The notes: generated by a model not told the origin, from the letters alone. 64,000 nt of DNA from Lachnospiraceae bacterium MD335 (GCA_000403335.2 KE159631.1:331743-395742), one strand, 5' to 3'. Counted from the first letter of the stretch, positions 43,137 through 51,851 are shown. Translations and numbers: made by a program.

Positions 43137-43564
43137 CACTTGTTTCCCAAGAAGGGAATCCGATACCGCAGATTGTGAACTGGTACGGAAAACTGGACGT
43201 GAGGAATGTGAACCGAAGGGATTACAAAAAAATTCCGTCACCGCTGATGCTGGAAATGCGTTCCGGCATAGATGTTTTCTATCCGGATGTCATGACTTCA
43301 CCGGTTCTCATGGTATCGGAAGAGGCTATGGAAGTAATCCGGCTATATGACAGCCGGATGCCGTTTTTCTTTTTGGCGTTATTTGATGCCGCAAAGGAAG
43401 AGAATGTGTCTTATTACTGCCCCGTCCTTGCAGAAGATTCAGGCGGAGGAAAAGAAGCAATGTACCGGATAAAGCAGCGTGACGGGGATGTGATAAAAAT
43501 ATGTGAGGAACTGGCAGAGAGCCTGCTGGAACGCGGTGTGACGGGGATGGGACTGATTTTTTGA
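43118..43564 (+). CDS. NWYGK-family conserved protein (copy 3)
   Basis: ATG 43118 after GGGGAGG, overlapping copy 3 of the helical family. 148 residues: VNWYGKLDVRNVNRRDYKKI, DVFYPDVMTSPVLMVSEEAM and LAESLLERGVTGMGLIF match the product at 4390 most closely. Last gene of the injection island; the strand continues but GC and gene style change afterwards. Unknown function. Confidence 0.57.
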   Translation: MYGKYLTLVSQEGNPIPQIVNWYGKLDVRNVNRRDYKKIPSPLMLEMRSGIDVFYPDVMTSPVLMVSEEAMEVIRLYDSRMPFFFLALFDAAKEENVSYYCPVLAEDSGGGKEAMYRIKQRDGDVIKICEELAESLLERGVTGMGLIF

Positions 43565-43872
43565 TCTTCTTCACTTTAAAGATAGAATAAAACTAATGGG
43601 AAGAGAATAGTTTTCAGTATTTAGAAGAGATGCATTAAATTTAAAGGAGTTGGAAGACCTGCTAGCCAATTTGGAAAATATAATGAAAATGCTGTTTCAG
43701 CAGTTGGTTGACCGAATCGAACCGTTTGCCCCGCTTTTTTATATGCTAGATTATAAGTTGGTGCATATTACTCCCAATTTTATAAGAGTGAATGATAAAT
43801 AGGGAGTCGAATGTTTTATGATAAAAATGAAATAGTGAAAGCAGATAAAAAATATTCAGAAAAGGAATTATT
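43565..43872 (+). other. Spacer at the end of the injection island, with a doubtful 39-codon frame
   Basis: About 300 bases without a clear gene. An open frame from 43611 contains ATG 43683 and ends at 43802 (MKMLFQQLVDRIEPFAPL, then FYMLDYKLVHITPN). There is no good ribosome binding site before the ATG, although AAAGGAG stands at 43643-43649 before a TTG at 43650. It may be a gene fragment left by recombination at the island edge. No terminator, tRNA or direct repeats were recognised here. Confidence 0.4.
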
Positions 43873-45045
43873 ATGAGAAATACAAGGAAAGAAGTTTATG
43901 AAACAATAAGTATTATATTCAAAAAATTAGATTCAGAAAAAGTTTGGAAAACATGGTGTGTGGTAATAATAAGTTCTCTTTTTTTGGACAGTGTTTTTTT
44001 TCAATATATTTTAGAAAGGGTAAAATACAGTTTAGTCTCCGAAACTATGATTGAAGATAATTACATTTTCAAATCCATTTGTAATATTTTGAAATCTTTT
44101 TTTCAATATGATTCAAGTATGGTTGTAGCAATTGTAGTTGTCATTTGGACATTTACCACATCTATGTTTGTATATTTTTTAGGTAAGGTGGATCAAAGGT
44201 ATTATGGTATTCATGTAATTGATATTTTTGTGAAAGGAATGAGTGCGAATAAGATATACCAAATAGCAATTTATGTATTTGGAGAGATAGTGGCGTTAAT
44301 ATTTGTATCCATCGCTAAATGTAAAATAACATTATTTGCACTCGCTATGTTCCAATGCTATATGACGCTTTACATACTTTTAATGGTTTTAGAAAGGACA
44401 TCAAGGGAATTTACGATAAAACAGGTAGAGAATGAGATTACAAATACATATAAATTAGATTATTTAGGGGATCCGAATGATTTTAGTGGTATAGGTATTT
44501 TCCGAAGTATGCTGCATAATAGAAATTATAATTCTTATGATGATGAAAAAAAACTTTTGAGAGTTTTGTTTTATTATAATGATAATTTTAAGAACCAAAA
44601 AGATGCAGAAGATATTGATAACTATGCTAGAAAGTATATAAATATTTGTAGCAAAGAAGTGGTAGGGTGTATGTGTTTCAATAGGGAGAAGACAAATCTG
44701 CTTCAACAAGTTATTGCAGAGTGGTTTAAAAAGTCTTTTATTGAGGTTAAGCAAGGAATATTAATGTATATGATAGAAGAGATAAGACCTCAGAGTTATT
44801 CAAGGCTTGAACGGTTATTAAACAGTGAGCAGACAGATTACAGGGATTTACATATATGGGTTTTAGTGTACAACATATATATACAAGGATTTGAAGGAGA
44901 GGCATGGAGAGAATGTTATACAAGGTATATGATGAATAAGATTGGGTTTGGAAAAATAAAAAAAGATATAAGCACAGCGTTAAAATTTTGGAATCAGATT
45001 ACCGATGCTGATAAATTGTATACATTATTTAAATATATATTTTAA
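43873..45045 (+). CDS. Four-helix membrane protein with cytoplasmic helical domain, part of two-gene unit
   Basis: ATG 43873 after AAAGGA. Four membrane helices are evident in the first half: TWCVVIISSLFLDSVFF (~27-44), MVVAIVVVIWTFTTSMFVYF (~83-103), IAIYVFGEIVALIFVSIA (~132-150) and ITLFALAMFQCYMTLYILLM (~153-172). The remaining ~215 residues are soluble and helical. Strongly AT-rich compared with both sides. Followed after 26 bases by the large HExxH gene, so the two form a unit. Not recognised; candidate membrane effector or anchor of a conflict system. Confidence 0.6.
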   Translation: MRNTRKEVYETISIIFKKLDSEKVWKTWCVVIISSLFLDSVFFQYILERVKYSLVSETMIEDNYIFKSICNILKSFFQYDSSMVVAIVVVIWTFTTSMFVYFLGKVDQRYYGIHVIDIFVKGMSANKIYQIAIYVFGEIVALIFVSIAKCKITLFALAMFQCYMTLYILLMVLERTSREFTIKQVENEITNTYKLDYLGDPNDFSGIGIFRSMLHNRNYNSYDDEKKLLRVLFYYNDNFKNQKDAEDIDNYARKYINICSKEVVGCMCFNREKTNLLQQVIAEWFKKSFIEVKQGILMYMIEEIRPQSYSRLERLLNSEQTDYRDLHIWVLVYNIYIQGFEGEAWRECYTRYMMNKIGFGKIKKDISTALKFWNQITDADKLYTLFKYIF

Positions 45046-45071
45046 TCTTAGAGTAAAGGGAGTAAAAGACT

Positions 45072-47612
45072 ATGGAGATGTTGCTTTTAACATTATACAA
45101 ACAACATTATTTAGACTGCTATAATGAAAATATGAATGCTGAGTTTTCTTGTCTAGGGTATTATGACGGACTGGACATTACAACAATTAAACAAAAGGAT
45201 AAAATATTTCCAATGGCTGAAGTGTGGAACGAAACAGGTAATCAAATAAAGCGGTTGAAAGGGCGATTTAGTAATCAAAACATAGGTTTGTTTCGATGTG
45301 ATGATTTGTTGGGAAAGTGGAATGATTTGGAGCAACTGCCTTTTATGGCAGTAGGTTTTATAAGGGTTAAGGATAGCATAAAGGCGTCAGGATTATATGC
45401 GGAGATAGAAAATAAGTCGACATATGGTAATATGCGCACTAATAAGATATGCAAAGTATTGACATACTATACTTTTGACAATGCAGATTTGGTAGTTTTG
45501 GCTAGAGGAAATAGTATTCATCTATTGGAAGAAACTTTGCAAGAAATTGAAAAAATGGAAGAGATCGTATATCTTCATTCTATTTTGGGGATAAATGAGA
45601 CTTATTTAAAAGATTGTGAGAGTAATAATAGTATACTAGACAAATGGAAAGGTAGAGATTGTTTCATAGATGAAGAGCTTCATAATTTGAATATACAATT
45701 GGCAACGTCTGGAAGTTTGTCTGTTTTAGCCCTATTTAAAAGTAAGATTGCGTATTGGAGAACTTGGGGAAGTGTAGAAGAACAGAATAAGAACAGGTTA
45801 GATAATATATCTTATTCACATATGCTGGGACATGGAAATATAAACATTAAGATTTCAAACAGTAATGTTAGGACTCTTATTCTGTTTTTGCTGCATGGGG
45901 GAGTGTTAACTCATCAAAACGGTGTATATGGGAAAGGACTATATAATATTGAAACCGAAATATTTATTCATGAGAATAAATGGAAAGAAGTAGATACCAT
46001 TTTGACTAATGAATATACAAATGACCATAATAATATGTATGATGCATGGTGTAGTAAAATAATGAAGGATTGTGAAATGCTTTGCGGAACAAATTCTTTA
46101 TTAAGTGAGGACATTGGGCTTTATTCATATTTTAGAGCCTTGATACAGACTTTGAATACATTATCGCAATATGAACAGTTCTCCATGTCAAGAGATATAT
46201 TTGAATTGATTATTCCGTCATTCCAAATGTTTAAACAACAGTTAATAGAAAGCATAGGCAGGATATCTAGCGAGATCCCAAGAGAAGATATTAAGAGAAG
46301 CCTTATGCAGTATCTTGAGTGTGTTAATTCTGTTATTTATCACACAATACATACCGATCAGGTTTATTTAATGATTCCGGGATATAGCGGAACCTCGTTC
46401 TCAATACCAATTAAGCTTAGCATGTTTTACTCGTGGTACATTGAGAAAGTCAAAAATATTTTGAATGATGCGAACAGGAAGTATAGCTGTATTATTAAAC
46501 CTGTTATGGAGTCACGGCCTATTACGAATATAATTCGTATAAAACCTAAAGAAAATGATATGCTTATATGTGTTCAATTAGCGCAGCATTCTTTGTTCCG
46601 ACCTGCTGAGTTGCTAATAATTTTGACACACGAGATTGCACACTATGTCAATAGGAAATGTAGGGAACGCTTATACAGAAGAGAGTGCATAATTAGAACT
46701 CTTGCATATTATATGGCAGAGGGGATATGCGGTAGTATAGATTTATCAAATAATCCTGTAGAATTTGGCGTGGGAATATCTGTGGAATTGATCAAACAAA
46801 TTAAGCATGATTTGCAAATTGAGTTATTTACCCAAATGAAAGCTAGTATTTTGTCCGAATTTTCTGATGTTGAACATTCATCAGTACTTGCAATTGTACT
46901 GAGGCAGGTATGCAGGGAAGTGATTTCAGAAGATGGAAAGGGAAGCTATATTTGTAAAGTTATCCATAAAATTCCACACAAAGTATTAAGCATGATTGAT
47001 AGGAAGGAGGATATAGCTGTTGAACAAATGAGACTTATTTACAAGGTGCAGAAGGAAATGGATATGAATAGAAGAGCGTTGATATCTTCATTGACCATTG
47101 ATAAGGTTATTCAGGACCTGATTGTAGTTTACAAGGAAGTGTTTTCGGATACGGTTGCGTCAATATTGCTTGAATGCAGTGAAGAACAGTTTACTTCGGC
47201 ATTTGAGGTATCAGAAGGAATGAAGAAAGATGGGAGGTGCCATATAAAGTCGCGTGAACACAAGATTAGGATTGAGATGCTAAAAAAAACAGCATTTCCT
47301 TTAAAATGTGACAATTCAGTTGATGAGAAGAATGGTAATGGAAAGGAAGAGACAGATTTTCTCAAAAGTCTATATGGAAATTTGTATAATTATACTTGGG
47401 TAAGTTCATTATTACTAAAGTATGCAGAATGCGTACGTAATAAATTAAAAACATATGTATCAGAAAAAAGGAAGGCAGTTAATGAGATAAGAGAGGTGTT
47501 TGCTACTTTCAGTAAAGGAAAAAATGCACCCGAAGAAATATATTTGTTAATTGAAGAGAGTATCAGACAACACAAGGATAATGTGAATAATATACTAAAA
47601 AATAGTGATTAA
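45072..47612 (+). CDS. 846-residue protein with HExxH metallopeptidase-like centre
   Basis: ATG 45072 after AAAGGGAG. The N-terminal ~200 residues are strand/helix mixed (LPFMAVGFIRVKD, VLTYYTFDNADLVVLARGNS, IVYLHSILGINETYL), perhaps two ferredoxin-like units. The centre is helical (~300-480). LLIILTHEIAHYVNRKCRER carries HExxH at His520/Glu521/His524; about 165 residues later VYKEVFSDTVASILLE offers a third ligand (Glu689) and an Asp, in the manner of gluzincins. A coiled C-terminus follows. No signal peptide, so it acts inside the cell, probably tied to the membrane protein encoded upstream. Metallopeptidase is a motif-based call; substrate is unknown. Confidence 0.6.
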   Translation: MEMLLLTLYKQHYLDCYNENMNAEFSCLGYYDGLDITTIKQKDKIFPMAEVWNETGNQIKRLKGRFSNQNIGLFRCDDLLGKWNDLEQLPFMAVGFIRVKDSIKASGLYAEIENKSTYGNMRTNKICKVLTYYTFDNADLVVLARGNSIHLLEETLQEIEKMEEIVYLHSILGINETYLKDCESNNSILDKWKGRDCFIDEELHNLNIQLATSGSLSVLALFKSKIAYWRTWGSVEEQNKNRLDNISYSHMLGHGNINIKISNSNVRTLILFLLHGGVLTHQNGVYGKGLYNIETEIFIHENKWKEVDTILTNEYTNDHNNMYDAWCSKIMKDCEMLCGTNSLLSEDIGLYSYFRALIQTLNTLSQYEQFSMSRDIFELIIPSFQMFKQQLIESIGRISSEIPREDIKRSLMQYLECVNSVIYHTIHTDQVYLMIPGYSGTSFSIPIKLSMFYSWYIEKVKNILNDANRKYSCIIKPVMESRPITNIIRIKPKENDMLICVQLAQHSLFRPAELLIILTHEIAHYVNRKCRERLYRRECIIRTLAYYMAEGICGSIDLSNNPVEFGVGISVELIKQIKHDLQIELFTQMKASILSEFSDVEHSSVLAIVLRQVCREVISEDGKGSYICKVIHKIPHKVLSMIDRKEDIAVEQMRLIYKVQKEMDMNRRALISSLTIDKVIQDLIVVYKEVFSDTVASILLECSEEQFTSAFEVSEGMKKDGRCHIKSREHKIRIEMLKKTAFPLKCDNSVDEKNGNGKEETDFLKSLYGNLYNYTWVSSLLLKYAECVRNKLKTYVSEKRKAVNEIREVFATFSKGKNAPEEIYLLIEESIRQHKDNVNNILKNSD

Positions 47613-47646
47613 TATTCATAAAAGTAATTAATTTGATGGAAATACA

Positions 47647-47675
47647 TTGAATTAGATTGCGTATTGTTTTATAAT
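47647..47675 (+). promoter_or_regulatory. Sigma-A-type promoter
   Basis: TTGAAT (47647-47652), a 17-base gap and TATAAT (47670-47675). It would give the small gene at 47811 a leader of about 130 bases. Confidence 0.6.
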
Positions 47676-47810
47676 AGAAACAGATGTGTAAAATAGATAA
47701 AAAACAAGCACTTATGTTATATGATTTTACCATATTGTTTCGATTGAGTCATTTCATGGCTTCAGTGTACAGATACTGGCCAATATTTCAGTTTATGGAG
47801 GAAAGATATA

Positions 47811-48011
47811 ATGGTAAATTTTAATGAAGAAAATGTGGCAGATGCGAATTTTCCGGTGGGTTTATTGACTTTGTCGGAAATCGTCAAAGTTGATAATTCC
47901 TTTTCAAAACCTTTAAGAGAAACGGATCTGTCATTTTCATCTAATCATATAATAGGAGAGCTTAATCCAGATTTTGAGAGTATACCATTTGATATTGACG
48001 GTAGTTGCTAG
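47811..48011 (+). CDS. Small hypothetical protein (66 aa)
   Basis: ATG 47811 follows GGAGGAAAGATA, and a good promoter lies 136 bases upstream. Acidic, soluble, with NFPVGLLTLSEIVKVDNSF and LSFSSNHIIGELNPDFE. No cysteine pattern except the last residue (GSC). It resembles no family I know. Clean initiation signals in an otherwise empty stretch argue that it is real; a short peptide, antitoxin or leader-type product is possible. Confidence 0.5.
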   Translation: MVNFNEENVADANFPVGLLTLSEIVKVDNSFSKPLRETDLSFSSNHIIGELNPDFESIPFDIDGSC

Positions 48012-48110
48012 CATTCCATCAGGGCAGATTTTAGAATACTATTGAGGACAGTTTTGAGATCGCATCAATTGTTGTGTAAATAAAAAGCGATATGAGATTT
48101 ATGAATAGTC

Positions 48111-48154
48111 ACAAGTGGGCAGAGTCAAATTTTCAGATTCTGCCCTTGTCTGTA
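48111..48154 (+). terminator. Stem-loop, possible terminator
   Basis: ACAAG-T-GGGCAGAGTC pairs with GATTCTGCCCTTGT around a loop at about 48127-48135, with one bulge and one mismatch. No long T-run follows, so it is a weak or factor-dependent terminator for the gene at 47811. Confidence 0.45.
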
Positions 48155-48268
48155 TTATACAGGACTTTTTGCGCTGTTAATGTTCTCCTGAATGTTCCCA
48201 TTATATTTTCGGCAGAATCCGCAATACTATATTAAAAACTTGTTTTTCAGTATGTGGAGGGAGCAATA

Positions 48269-48541
48269 ATGGAAACAATCCTTTGCATAGACACTCCGGT
48301 GCAAATGATTTCTTGCACGGATACAAACGGCAAAATCACACCAATGCGGTTCCGCTTCCGCGACAGGAATGGAGAGCTTGTGACGATTAACATAGATAAG
48401 GTCATCTCCACGGATCAGGAACGCGGTTCACTCGGGGCAAATTTTATATGCACGGCAACGCTTTACGGTACACAGCGCACGTTTCGTCTGCGGTATAACT
48501 ATTATGCCCATGAGTGGCGGATGGCAGGCATTGGCTGTTAA
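48269..48541 (+). CDS. Small conserved hypothetical protein (90 aa)
   Basis: ATG 48269 follows GGAGGGAG; the GTG at 48254 overlaps that site and is rejected. Sequence METILCIDTPVQMISCTD, MRFRFRDRNGELVTINID, RTFRLRYNYYAHEWRMAG suggests a small beta-barrel. Its stop (TAA) shares the bases TTAA with the stop of the convergent YolD-like gene. Genes of this kind often stand beside the UvrX/YolD pair in clostridial elements. Function unknown. Confidence 0.55.
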   Translation: METILCIDTPVQMISCTDTNGKITPMRFRFRDRNGELVTINIDKVISTDQERGSLGANFICTATLYGTQRTFRLRYNYYAHEWRMAGIGC

Positions 48542-48960
48542 TATTCATCGTTATCAAAAAGAGCGCTTTCAATTTCATAAATATCGTCCATTGGAATAAC
48601 GGTTCCGTTTTCCATGATGACCTGATGACGGGTTTGCTCTATTTTTCTGACGGTTCCTGTTATGGTAAGGTAGGCGCCGCCGTTTTTTTGGGTGTCAGGA
48701 AGAAAGTAAGTGATGCTTATCTGCGGCTTTTGCAAAAGCTGTTCTTTGATGAACTGTAAATGTTCATTCAGCTCTTCCTTTTTCATTTCGTCCAGTTCCA
48801 TCCTGGAATCCGTCAGCCGCTCCGTTTCCATGACAGCCGCATTATGTCCGGTGAGTGCGGCAAAGGGCATGAACTGGGCGGCTCTGTCCAAAGCCGGCAT
48901 TTTTGGATGTTTTGCGGATTCATGGTGTGGCAGGCTGATTATGTCATCATAGTTTCCCAT
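48538..48960 (-). CDS. YolD-like protein
   Basis: 140 residues: DRAAQFMPFAALTGHNAAV is the YolD signature, followed by a helical part and a SH3-like C-terminus (GTVRKIEQTRHQVIMENGTV, IPMDDIYEIES). YolD-like proteins are encoded with Y-family polymerases in Bacillota and are thought to be functional relatives of UmuD. The start codon overlaps the polymerase stop by one base, so the two are translated together. Confidence 0.88.
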   Translation of the reverse strand: MGNYDDIISLPHHESAKHPKMPALDRAAQFMPFAALTGHNAAVMETERLTDSRMELDEMKKEELNEHLQFIKEQLLQKPQISITYFLPDTQKNGGAYLTITGTVRKIEQTRHQVIMENGTVIPMDDIYEIESALFDNDEY

Positions 48961-50492
48961 TATGCCCTGTGTCCTCCAATTTGCTTATTTCGTTCCGTAG
49001 CCGTCGCACCTTCCTCCAAATTGATACCTTTTAAGATGGCATTTTTCCCAAACTTCTTTTTTACGGATAAAACTGCTTCCTGCAGGGCGCGTTCCTTTTT
49101 CATTTTTGCCTCGTCCTCCTGTTTTTGCTTTTCTGCTGCCTCATAATCAGTAAACAAATCCATTTGGATAAAATCCTCCTGTTTTATAGCACGGACAGCA
49201 GTCTCGTCAGTCAGATGATTTACAGTCACGGTAATTCGCCGTACCAGCAGATTTTTATTAATAATGCGGTCATATAGAGCCATAACCGTATCTGTAATCA
49301 GCTTTGTTGAGGAAGATAACGCGTTCAGATTAGCAGTTCCGTGAGAATGCTTTGGAACTTTCCGCCCGTAACGGTCCGTGGTGACTTCGCCTTTATATAG
49401 GCTGACAGTTTCAGGGTTGGTAAGATTTTCGATGTCGTATCCGATTGTAAGCACAAGCTGGTCTGTAAGCAAATGTTTTTCGACCATATCAAGCACGAGC
49501 GAGTCTGTCATTTCTTTAACAATGAGTTTTGCCTTCTCATAATCATAAGGGCACTGAAGCACCTGACCGGAACAGAGGCTGTTTGTTTCCGGCTTGTATT
49601 GTTTGATCAGGTCAATTGTGGTCGGCTCCCATCCCCATGCGTGGTCGATCAGAAGCTCCGCATTAACGCCAAATAATTTGTAAAGCAGGTCTTCGTTATA
49701 GTAATTTTGGTCATTTCCAACAGAGCATTTTGCCACGTCACCCATTGTATACATTCCGTGCTCCGCAAGCTTTTTTGCATATCCACGTCCAACCCTCCAA
49801 AAATCCGTAATTGGCTTATGGTCCCACAAAAGCTTCCGGTATTTCATTTCATCAAGTTCCGCAATACGCACACCGTTTTTGTCAGGTTCGACGTGTTTTG
49901 CCACAATGTCCATCGCAATCTTGCACAAATACAGGTTTGTTCCGACACCGGCAGCGGCAGTAATGCCCGTTTGTACAAATACATCCTGAATGATTTTTGC
50001 AGCAAGCTCTTTTGCAGAGAGGGAATAGATTTTCAGGTATGCAGTTACATCCATAAACACCTCGTCAATGGAATACACATGAATATCTTCGGGTGCAATG
50101 TATTTGAGGTAGATTTCATATATTTTTGTGCTGTATTCGATGTAGTATGCCATGCGGGGCGGGGCAATGATATAGGACAGTGAAAATTCAGGATGCTCCT
50201 GCAGTTCTTTGGCAAGATAGGATTCGCCTAAAAACTGATGGTTGGGCGCCTTGTTTTTGCGCAGTGTATTCACTTCCCTGACTTTCTGTATTACCTCAAA
50301 CAATCTTGCCCGCCCCGATATGCCATATGACTTTAGAGACGGAGAAACCGCAAGGCAGATGGTTTTTTCCGTCCTTGATGCGTCTGCAACCACGAGATTT
50401 GTGTTCATGGGATCCAGCTGTCGTTCGACGCACTCGACGGAGGCGTAAAAGGATTTCAGGTCGATTGCGATATAGATATGATTGTTTTCCAT
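48960..50492 (-). CDS. Y-family DNA polymerase (UvrX/ImuB/DinB-like)
   Basis: 510 residues. Catalytic palm motifs: YIAIDLKSFYASVECVER at the N-terminus, and VYSIDEVFMDVTAYL with the Asp-Glu pair; helix-hairpin region KPITDFWRVGRGYAKKLAEH; little-finger region after ~340. Translesion synthesis across damaged DNA; often carried by plasmids, phages and integrative elements and induced by damage. It ends with a Lys/Glu-rich tail (EKQKQEDEAKMKKERA). Its 5' end overlaps the next upstream minus-strand gene by 37 bases. The set Y-polymerase, YolD, small protein, HTH suggests a mobile-element-derived cassette. Confidence 0.9.
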   Translation of the reverse strand: MENNHIYIAIDLKSFYASVECVERQLDPMNTNLVVADASRTEKTICLAVSPSLKSYGISGRARLFEVIQKVREVNTLRKNKAPNHQFLGESYLAKELQEHPEFSLSYIIAPPRMAYYIEYSTKIYEIYLKYIAPEDIHVYSIDEVFMDVTAYLKIYSLSAKELAAKIIQDVFVQTGITAAAGVGTNLYLCKIAMDIVAKHVEPDKNGVRIAELDEMKYRKLLWDHKPITDFWRVGRGYAKKLAEHGMYTMGDVAKCSVGNDQNYYNEDLLYKLFGVNAELLIDHAWGWEPTTIDLIKQYKPETNSLCSGQVLQCPYDYEKAKLIVKEMTDSLVLDMVEKHLLTDQLVLTIGYDIENLTNPETVSLYKGEVTTDRYGRKVPKHSHGTANLNALSSSTKLITDTVMALYDRIINKNLLVRRITVTVNHLTDETAVRAIKQEDFIQMDLFTDYEAAEKQKQEDEAKMKKERALQEAVLSVKKKFGKNAILKGINLEEGATATERNKQIGGHRA

Positions 50493-51490
50493 GTTTTAAA
50501 CTTCTGCTGTGACGCAAAACCTTGTGTTTTGGGCAATTTAGACGTATTCACAATGACATCATTTTCCGCATTATCCTGTATTCCCGAAACCTTAACCTTT
50601 GCTGGTGACTTTATTGCAGCATCGTTTTCTTTTAAAGCTGAAATTTGCAATGCTCTTGCCCGCTCTTCCCTTTGTTCCAGTTTTTCAAGCTCTGCCTGTT
50701 TTTTATCAGTATTGATACCACGTTTCCTGTCCTGCTCCAGTTCTCCCTTTAAGACAGCAATACCGCCCTCGATTCTTGCAATAACTGTTTCCTGACGACC
50801 CGTCTGTTGTGCAGAAGCGTCGTTCGATACTATTTCATAGATCTCTCTGCGTGACAATCCTGTATTTGCTTCATTGTCTAATGAGTTTGTTTCTCTTTCA
50901 TCAATTCTTTCATTTTGGGTTTCATCGGTTTGCGTTTTATCAGAATCTACACTGTTTTTTTCATTTTGGCTTAAATTGTCTTTTAATATAACGCTGCCAT
51001 CGTCGCTTTTGAATATGACAGCTCCCGAACCTGCCTGTTGTGCAGACGTGTCTGACAGAGTAGCAGCAGGCATTTTTTCACGAATTGTTTCTGAAGAAAT
51101 ATCAGCGTCTGTTGTTTGGGACTCTTTTTCAGTAAGGACACTTTTGGCTGTTTCTTCTGTGTATGCATTGGCGGCAGGATTTTCTTTATTAATCGATTCG
51201 GAATCGTCTTGTAATTCCGCCATCATAAGCTCTCTTTTTTGCGACCTGAGAAATTCATCCTGATGCCGCTTCAGTTCCGTGTTAAGACTGGCTATTTCTT
51301 TTTGCTGCTGTTTTCGTTCATTTGCTTTCTCATTCGCAGAAAGTTCTTTTTCTGAAGAAATTTTCTGCATCTGCTGCTGTTTTTCCGTAATTTGATTTTG
51401 AATGGTTTTACTTTTTACATCTGATGAACCTGCTGTAGTTTTCCATATGCCTGACATACTGTTCATTGATGTTATATTTCCAACTCCCAT
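50456..51490 (-). CDS. Coiled-coil FlxA-like protein in polymerase operon
   Basis: I chose ATG 51490, which has a GGGGG six bases upstream; the longer frame has no site. ~344 residues. The N-terminus (TSMNSMSGIWKTTAGSSDVK) leads to a coiled coil (QQMQKISSEKELSANEKANE, KRHQDEFLRSQKRE) like FlxA-type proteins. The middle is low complexity (D/S/T/E), with a second coiled coil (KRGINTDKKQAELEKLEQRE). No enzyme motif. It overlaps the start of the polymerase gene. Role unknown. Confidence 0.6.
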   Translation of the reverse strand: MGVGNITSMNSMSGIWKTTAGSSDVKSKTIQNQITEKQQQMQKISSEKELSANEKANERKQQQKEIASLNTELKRHQDEFLRSQKRELMMAELQDDSESINKENPAANAYTEETAKSVLTEKESQTTDADISSETIREKMPAATLSDTSAQQAGSGAVIFKSDDGSVILKDNLSQNEKNSVDSDKTQTDETQNERIDERETNSLDNEANTGLSRREIYEIVSNDASAQQTGRQETVIARIEGGIAVLKGELEQDRKRGINTDKKQAELEKLEQREERARALQISALKENDAAIKSPAKVKVSGIQDNAENDVIVNTSKLPKTQGFASQQKFKTWKTIISISQST

Positions 51491-51605
51491 AATATAACCC
51501 CCTGACCTGTCATAAAATGCTTCAAACAGCACATCTGTTAGTATTTGCTTACTTTTACTATTATATTTTACTATTTTTACAGATAAAAGGCAAGCAATAT
51601 GCGGA

Positions 51606-51851
51606 TTAATCCAAAAGGACAGAATCATTTTTTAGCGCTCTGATTTGTTCTGTCATTTTTTTGATTTTTTCTATTTTTTCTGATGTAATAAGCTCTATTT
51701 CTTTTTCCGTGTGTGTGTAGTAAAAGGAAGGCGGGAATAGTCCAAAGCAGTTCCCTCCCATAATATACCATATGTCATCCATGCTTTTTAGTTTTATCCG
51801 AAAAAAAATATGATGTAATGATTTTTTCAGTATACTTACGGCAATATTCAT
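51606..51851 (-). CDS. Small hypothetical protein (81 aa), first gene of polymerase operon
   Basis: ATG 51851 follows AGGAG at nine bases. NIAVSILKKSLHHIFFRIKL, DDIWYIMGGNCFGLFPPS, FYYTHTEKEIELITSEK, then a helical end. Such short genes with a F-IK--DDIWYI motif accompany UvrX/YolD cassettes. Function unknown; it lies 116 bases from the next gene, in front of the divergent HTH gene. Confidence 0.55.
   Translation of the reverse strand: MNIAVSILKKSLHHIFFRIKLKSMDDIWYIMGGNCFGLFPPSFYYTHTEKEIELITSEKIEKIKKMTEQIRALKNDSVLLD

Noticed and set aside
1..43564. Island as an ordinary prophage tail region
   Set aside because: No capsid, portal, terminase, tape measure, integrase or holin gene; six spikes and repeated cargo-immunity pairs do not fit one phage. 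A phage origin of the machine remains possible.
43683..43802. 39-codon frame as a real gene
   Set aside because: No ribosome site at the ATG and no family resemblance; kept only as a remark in the spacer entry.
50874..51263. Plus-strand frames opposite the FlxA-like gene
   Set aside because: Serine/phenylalanine-rich mirror of a coiled coil; no ribosome site.
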